A DNA stretch of 8,970 nucleotides from Pseudomonadota bacterium. GTDB taxonomy: Bacteria; Pseudomonadota; Alphaproteobacteria; Rhizobiales; Xanthobacteraceae. The DNA is taken from contig JAEWIX010000022.1 of assembly GCA_023386885.1 (NCBI GenBank), positions 1 to 8,970 on the forward strand, given 5' to 3'. The notes beneath the pieces are model-generated. The model did no database searches and was not told the DNA's origin. It saw only the letters and a program-made list of their open reading frames with translations. Positions 6,456-8,970 of this stretch are shown here, piece after piece (within the stretch, counting starts at the first letter, position 1; every line of letters starts with the position of its first letter). A program made the translations under genes and the position numbers.

Positions 6456-6539
6456 CGCCACAATCGCGGCCCAAACGGGCTCGGCGGGTTGCCCCAAGCT
6501 GATCCCCGCGCCATATAAGGCGGATCGACGGAGCAAGAT
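6456..6539 (+). promoter_or_regulatory. trpA-accD spacer with a possible accD promoter
   Basis: In this 84-base spacer TTGCCC (6489-6494) and CATATA (6512-6517) are separated by 17 bases, resembling the alphaproteobacterial housekeeping consensus (TTGAC - 17 - CTATAT). This would allow accD-folC to be transcribed apart from the trp genes. A small GCCC-AAAC-GGGC hairpin (6469-6480) has no T-run, so read-through from trpA is also possible. GGAG at 6530-6533 is the accD ribosome binding site, 6 bases from ATG 6540. Confidence 0.35.
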
Positions 6540-7487
6540 ATGAACTGGTTGACGAACGTTGTCCGGCCGAAAATTCGCAGCATTCTCAAGCGCGATACGC
6601 CGGAGAATCTGTGGATCAAATGCCCGGATTCCGGGCAACTGGTGTTCTACAAGGACGTCGAGGCCAATCAGTTCGTCATTCCCGGCTCGAACTACCACAT
6701 GCGCATGGGTGCGGTGGCGCGGCTGAAATCGATCTTCGATAACGAGACCTGGTACGATGTGGCGCTGCCGGACGTCGCCGCCGATCCGCTGAAGTTTCGC
6801 GACGAGCGCAAGTATGTCGACCGCATCAAGGATGCGCGCACCAAGACCGGCCTGAACGATTCGGTGAAGGTCGGCTATGGCAAGCTGGAAGGCCAGGGCG
6901 TCGTCGTCACCGTGCAGGATTTCGATTTCATGGGCGGCTCGCTCGGCATGGCGGCGGGCGAGGCCATCGTGCGCGGCTTCGAACTGGCGATCGAGAAGCA
7001 TGCGCCGTGCATCGTGTTCGCGGCGTCGGGCGGCGCGCGGATGCAGGAAGGCATTCTGTCGCTGATGCAACTGCCGCGCACTACCGTCGCGGTGGAGATG
7101 CTGCGCGAGGCGGGTCTGCCTTACATTGTGGTGCTGACCAACCCGACCACCGGCGGCGTCACCGCGTCCTACGCGATGCTGGGCGATATCCATATCGCCG
7201 AGCCCGGCGCGCTGATCGGCTTTGCCGGCGCGCGCGTGATCGAGCAGACTATTCGCGAAAAGCTGCCGGAAGGATTCCAGCGCGCCGAGTACCTCAAGGA
7301 CCACGGCATGGTGGACATGGTGGTGCATCGCCACGATCTGCGGCCGACATTGGCGCGGCTCTGTCGTTTGCTGACACGCGCGCCGGCGCTGGAAGTTGTC
7401 GGTGAGCCGAAGACCATGCCGGTCGCGGTCGATACGCCGGCGGATGTTGCCTCCGAAGGCGCCGCCCCGGCTGTGCCACAGGCGTGA
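6540..7487 (+). CDS. accD: Acetyl-CoA carboxylase, carboxyltransferase beta subunit
   Basis: A 315-residue protein that with AccA transfers the carboxyl group from carboxybiotin to acetyl-CoA, making malonyl-CoA for fatty acid synthesis. The crotonase-fold body shows DFDFMGGSLGMAAGEAI (127-143) and the oxyanion-hole glycines in AASGGARMQEG (161-171) and NPTTGGVTASYAMLGD (201-216), followed by AEPGALIGFAGARVIEQT (220-237). The N-terminal zinc ribbon is degenerate. E. coli AccD has four cysteines as two CxxC pairs; here only Cys28 remains (WIKCPDSGQ), Ser31 stands in for the second, and the second pair is replaced by IPGS (47-50). I recall the same replacement in related alphaproteobacteria, so it is probably lineage-wide rather than damage. 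The tail (about 285-315) is Pro/Ala-rich and likely disordered. The stop overlaps the folC start. Confidence 0.96.
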   Translation: MNWLTNVVRPKIRSILKRDTPENLWIKCPDSGQLVFYKDVEANQFVIPGSNYHMRMGAVARLKSIFDNETWYDVALPDVAADPLKFRDERKYVDRIKDARTKTGLNDSVKVGYGKLEGQGVVVTVQDFDFMGGSLGMAAGEAIVRGFELAIEKHAPCIVFAASGGARMQEGILSLMQLPRTTVAVEMLREAGLPYIVVLTNPTTGGVTASYAMLGDIHIAEPGALIGFAGARVIEQTIREKLPEGFQRAEYLKDHGMVDMVVHRHDLRPTLARLCRLLTRAPALEVVGEPKTMPVAVDTPADVASEGAAPAVPQA

Positions 7488-8821
7488 ACGCGTCCGCCGC
7501 CGCGCCGCTGTCGTCACCGTCGCTGGACGAGTTGCTGGCACGGCTGTCGCGGCTTCATCCCCATCGCATCGATCTGACGCTGGAGCGCGTCGAACGGTTG
7601 CTAGCGGCCCTCGATCACCCCGAGCGCAAACTGCCGCGGGTGATCCATATCGCCGGCACCAACGGCAAGGGTTCGACGCTCGCCTTCCTGCGCGCGATGC
7701 TGGAAGCGGCAGGCTTGCGCGTGCATGTCTACACCTCGCCGTGGCTGGTGCGGATCAATGAGAGCATTCGCCTTGATGGTGCGCTCGTCAGCGACGATGA
7801 ATTGCGCGAGGCGCTGCTGGAATGCGAACGCGTCAACGCGGGTCACCCGATCACCCGTTTCGAGATCGAAACCGTTGCGGCATTGCTGCTGTTCGCGCGG
7901 CATGAGGCCGATGCGGTGTTGCTGGAAACCGGCCTTGGCGGCCGGCTCGACGCCACCAATGTGATCGAGAAGCCCGCTGCCTGCGTGCTGACGCCGATCG
8001 GCATGGATCACACCGAGTTTCTCGGGCCAACAATTGAAACCATCGCCGCTGAAAAGGCCGGCATCATCAAGCGCGGCGTGCCGGTGATCAGCGCGGCGCA
8101 ATCGTCCGAGGCGCTGGCGGTGATCGAGGCGCAGGCGAAGCGGATGCGCGCGCCGCTGCATGCCGCGGAAGAGACGTGGCATGTCGGCGTCGAGCACGGG
8201 CGCTTGGTCTATCAGGACGAACGCGGCTTGCTCGATCTCGCCGCGCCGAAACTGTTCGGCCGCCACCAGATCGACAATGCGGGGCTGGCGATCGCAACGC
8301 TGCGCGCGATCGATGCCTTCCGCCTCGACCATGCGGCGTTCGAGGGCGGCATCGCCGCCGTGCAATGGCCGGCGCGGATGCAGCGCCTCACAGCGGGCGC
8401 GTTGGTGGCGCGGGCGCCGCGCGACGCCGAGATCTGGCTCGACGGCGGCCACAACGCCGATGGTGGGCGCGTGGTTTCAGCAGCTATTGGCGATCTCGAG
8501 GAACGAGTGTCGCGGCCTTTGGTGCTGATCGTCGGCATGATGGCCAACAAGGACGCCGATGCGTTCCTTAGTAACTTTGCCGGACTGACACGCCACATCA
8601 TCGCGGTGCCGATTTCCGATCGCGACGGCGCGATGCCGGTGGCGCAACTGGCCGACGCAATTCGGCGGCTCGGGATGCGCGCGGAAACGGCAGTGAGCGT
8701 CGATGCCGCGCTGCAATTTCTGGCGCAACTGGCCTACGAAATTCCGCCACGCATCCTCATCACCGGCTCGCTCTATCTCGCCGGCCACGTGCTGGCCGCG
8801 AATGGCACGGCGGTGAATTGA
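7484..8821 (+). CDS. folC: Folylpolyglutamate synthase / dihydrofolate synthase
   Basis: A 445-residue Mur-ligase-type ATP-dependent enzyme that joins glutamate to dihydropteroate and then extends the glutamate tail of folates. The P-loop is HIAGTNGKGST at 55-65. YTSPWLVRINESI (83-95) is the omega-loop and folate region. LETGLGGRLDATN (147-159), DHTEFLG (175-181) and EKAGIIKRGVP (190-200) are the central-domain motifs; Lys191 is the lysine expected to be carbamylated. FGRHQIDNAGLAI (258-270) and WLDGGHNADGGR (318-329) mark the linker and C-terminal ligase domain. The start is GTG, overlapping the accD stop as GTGA. Only AGG at 7480-7482 precedes it, one base away, so initiation probably depends on coupling to accD translation. 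The two activities cannot be separated from sequence alone, although fused bifunctional FolC is usual in bacteria. Confidence 0.95.
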   Translation: MNASAAAPLSSPSLDELLARLSRLHPHRIDLTLERVERLLAALDHPERKLPRVIHIAGTNGKGSTLAFLRAMLEAAGLRVHVYTSPWLVRINESIRLDGALVSDDELREALLECERVNAGHPITRFEIETVAALLLFARHEADAVLLETGLGGRLDATNVIEKPAACVLTPIGMDHTEFLGPTIETIAAEKAGIIKRGVPVISAAQSSEALAVIEAQAKRMRAPLHAAEETWHVGVEHGRLVYQDERGLLDLAAPKLFGRHQIDNAGLAIATLRAIDAFRLDHAAFEGGIAAVQWPARMQRLTAGALVARAPRDAEIWLDGGHNADGGRVVSAAIGDLEERVSRPLVLIVGMMANKDADAFLSNFAGLTRHIIAVPISDRDGAMPVAQLADAIRRLGMRAETAVSVDAALQFLAQLAYEIPPRILITGSLYLAGHVLAANGTAVN

Positions 8822-8827
8822 ATCTCT

Positions 8828-8909
8828 TCGTCATTGCGAGTGCAGCGAAAATCCAGCCTTTCTTGATCAGTCTGGATTGCTTCGTCGCTGCCGCGCGTCG
8901 CAATGACGA
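8828..8909. repeat. Long palindromic intergenic repeat after folC
   Basis: Three nested perfect stems are present: TCGTCATTGCGA (8828-8839) with TCGCAATGACGA (8898-8909), GCAGCGA (8842-8848) with TCGCTGC (8885-8891), and AATCCAG (8850-8856) with CTGGATT (8872-8878). The loop is 8857-8871. I recognise this as a widely dispersed element of Bradyrhizobium-type genomes ('CGTCATTGCGAG...CAATCCAG...CTGGATTG...CGCAATGACG'). It begins 6 bases after the folC stop and may act as a 3' mRNA barrier. Confidence 0.85.
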
Positions 8910-8913
8910 GAAG

Positions 8914-8964
8914 CAAAACAAAAGCGGCCGGCGGATTTCGCCGGCCGCGTTGTTAGCTTTTTTT
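8914..8964. terminator. Terminator hairpin at the end of the folC unit, possibly two-way
   Basis: A perfect 10-bp GC-rich stem, GCGGCCGGCG (8924-8933) with CGCCGGCCGC (8939-8948), encloses the loop GATTT. Read on the minus strand it is followed at once by TTTTGTTTTG (complement of 8914-8923), a good T-run. On the plus strand the T-run (seven Ts, 8958-8964) comes 9 bases after the stem. It fits better as the terminator of a convergent minus-strand gene to the right, while also likely stopping folC transcription. Confidence 0.75.
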
Positions 8965-8970
8965 AGCGTG

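Noticed and set aside
4348..7541. Long minus-strand open frames (430 and 668 codons) opposite trpB, trpA and accD.
   Set aside because: They mirror the codon bias of strongly conserved plus-strand genes. Their translations are Arg/His/Ala-rich without recognisable motifs, and they cross gene boundaries on the other strand.
1..8970. An undescribed defence, toxin-antitoxin, secretion or biosynthetic cassette.
   Set aside because: Every substantial plus-strand gene belongs to a well-known housekeeping family in a familiar order. No unexplained gap is longer than 352 bases, and base composition does not shift as in an island.

Overview
The window looks like ordinary core chromosome of a GC-rich alphaproteobacterium, most likely of the Bradyrhizobium/Rhodopseudomonas/Nitrobacter/Afipia group. 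Three things suggest this: the protein sequences (S1, AccD and TrpB resemble those lineages as I remember them), the gene order rpsA - sppA - ihfB - lapA-like - trpF - trpB - trpA - accD - folC, and several palindromic intergenic repeats of the kind scattered through those genomes. The assignment to genus level is inference from memory, not a search.

Layout. All genes are on the + strand. Positions 1-1106 hold the 3' two thirds of rpsA (ribosomal protein S1, four S1 domains visible), closed by a clear intrinsic terminator at 1152-1180. A 352-base gap follows, filled with decayed and intact palindromic repeats. Then come sppA (signal peptide peptidase, 1459-2439), a 192-base gap with a possible promoter, ihfB (2632-2946), and a small two-helix membrane protein of the LapA/DUF1049 family (3123-3512). 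The tryptophan genes trpF (3607-4284), trpB (4405-5622) and trpA (5619-6455) come next. A 92-base cloverleaf-like repeat lies between trpF and trpB, and trpB/trpA overlap by 4 bases. accD (6540-7487) and folC (7484-8821) follow and overlap by 4 bases. The right end carries a long palindromic repeat (8828-8909) and a strong terminator hairpin (8924-8948).

How the genes work together. TrpF, TrpB and TrpA carry out the last steps of tryptophan synthesis from phosphoribosylanthranilate; TrpA and TrpB form one channelled complex, which fits their coupled translation. AccD is the beta carboxyltransferase subunit of acetyl-CoA carboxylase and FolC adds glutamates to folate. Both are housekeeping genes often found beside trpFBA in proteobacteria. 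S1, IHF-beta and LapA are another commonly neighbouring set (translation, nucleoid architecture, envelope).

I found no sign of a previously undescribed system: no unknown multi-gene cassette, CRISPR array, phage or transposase gene, or RNA gene. The points most worth a second look are the intergenic repeats, above all the one that abuts and partly supplies the trpB ribosome binding site, and the AccD zinc ribbon that has lost three of its four cysteines.
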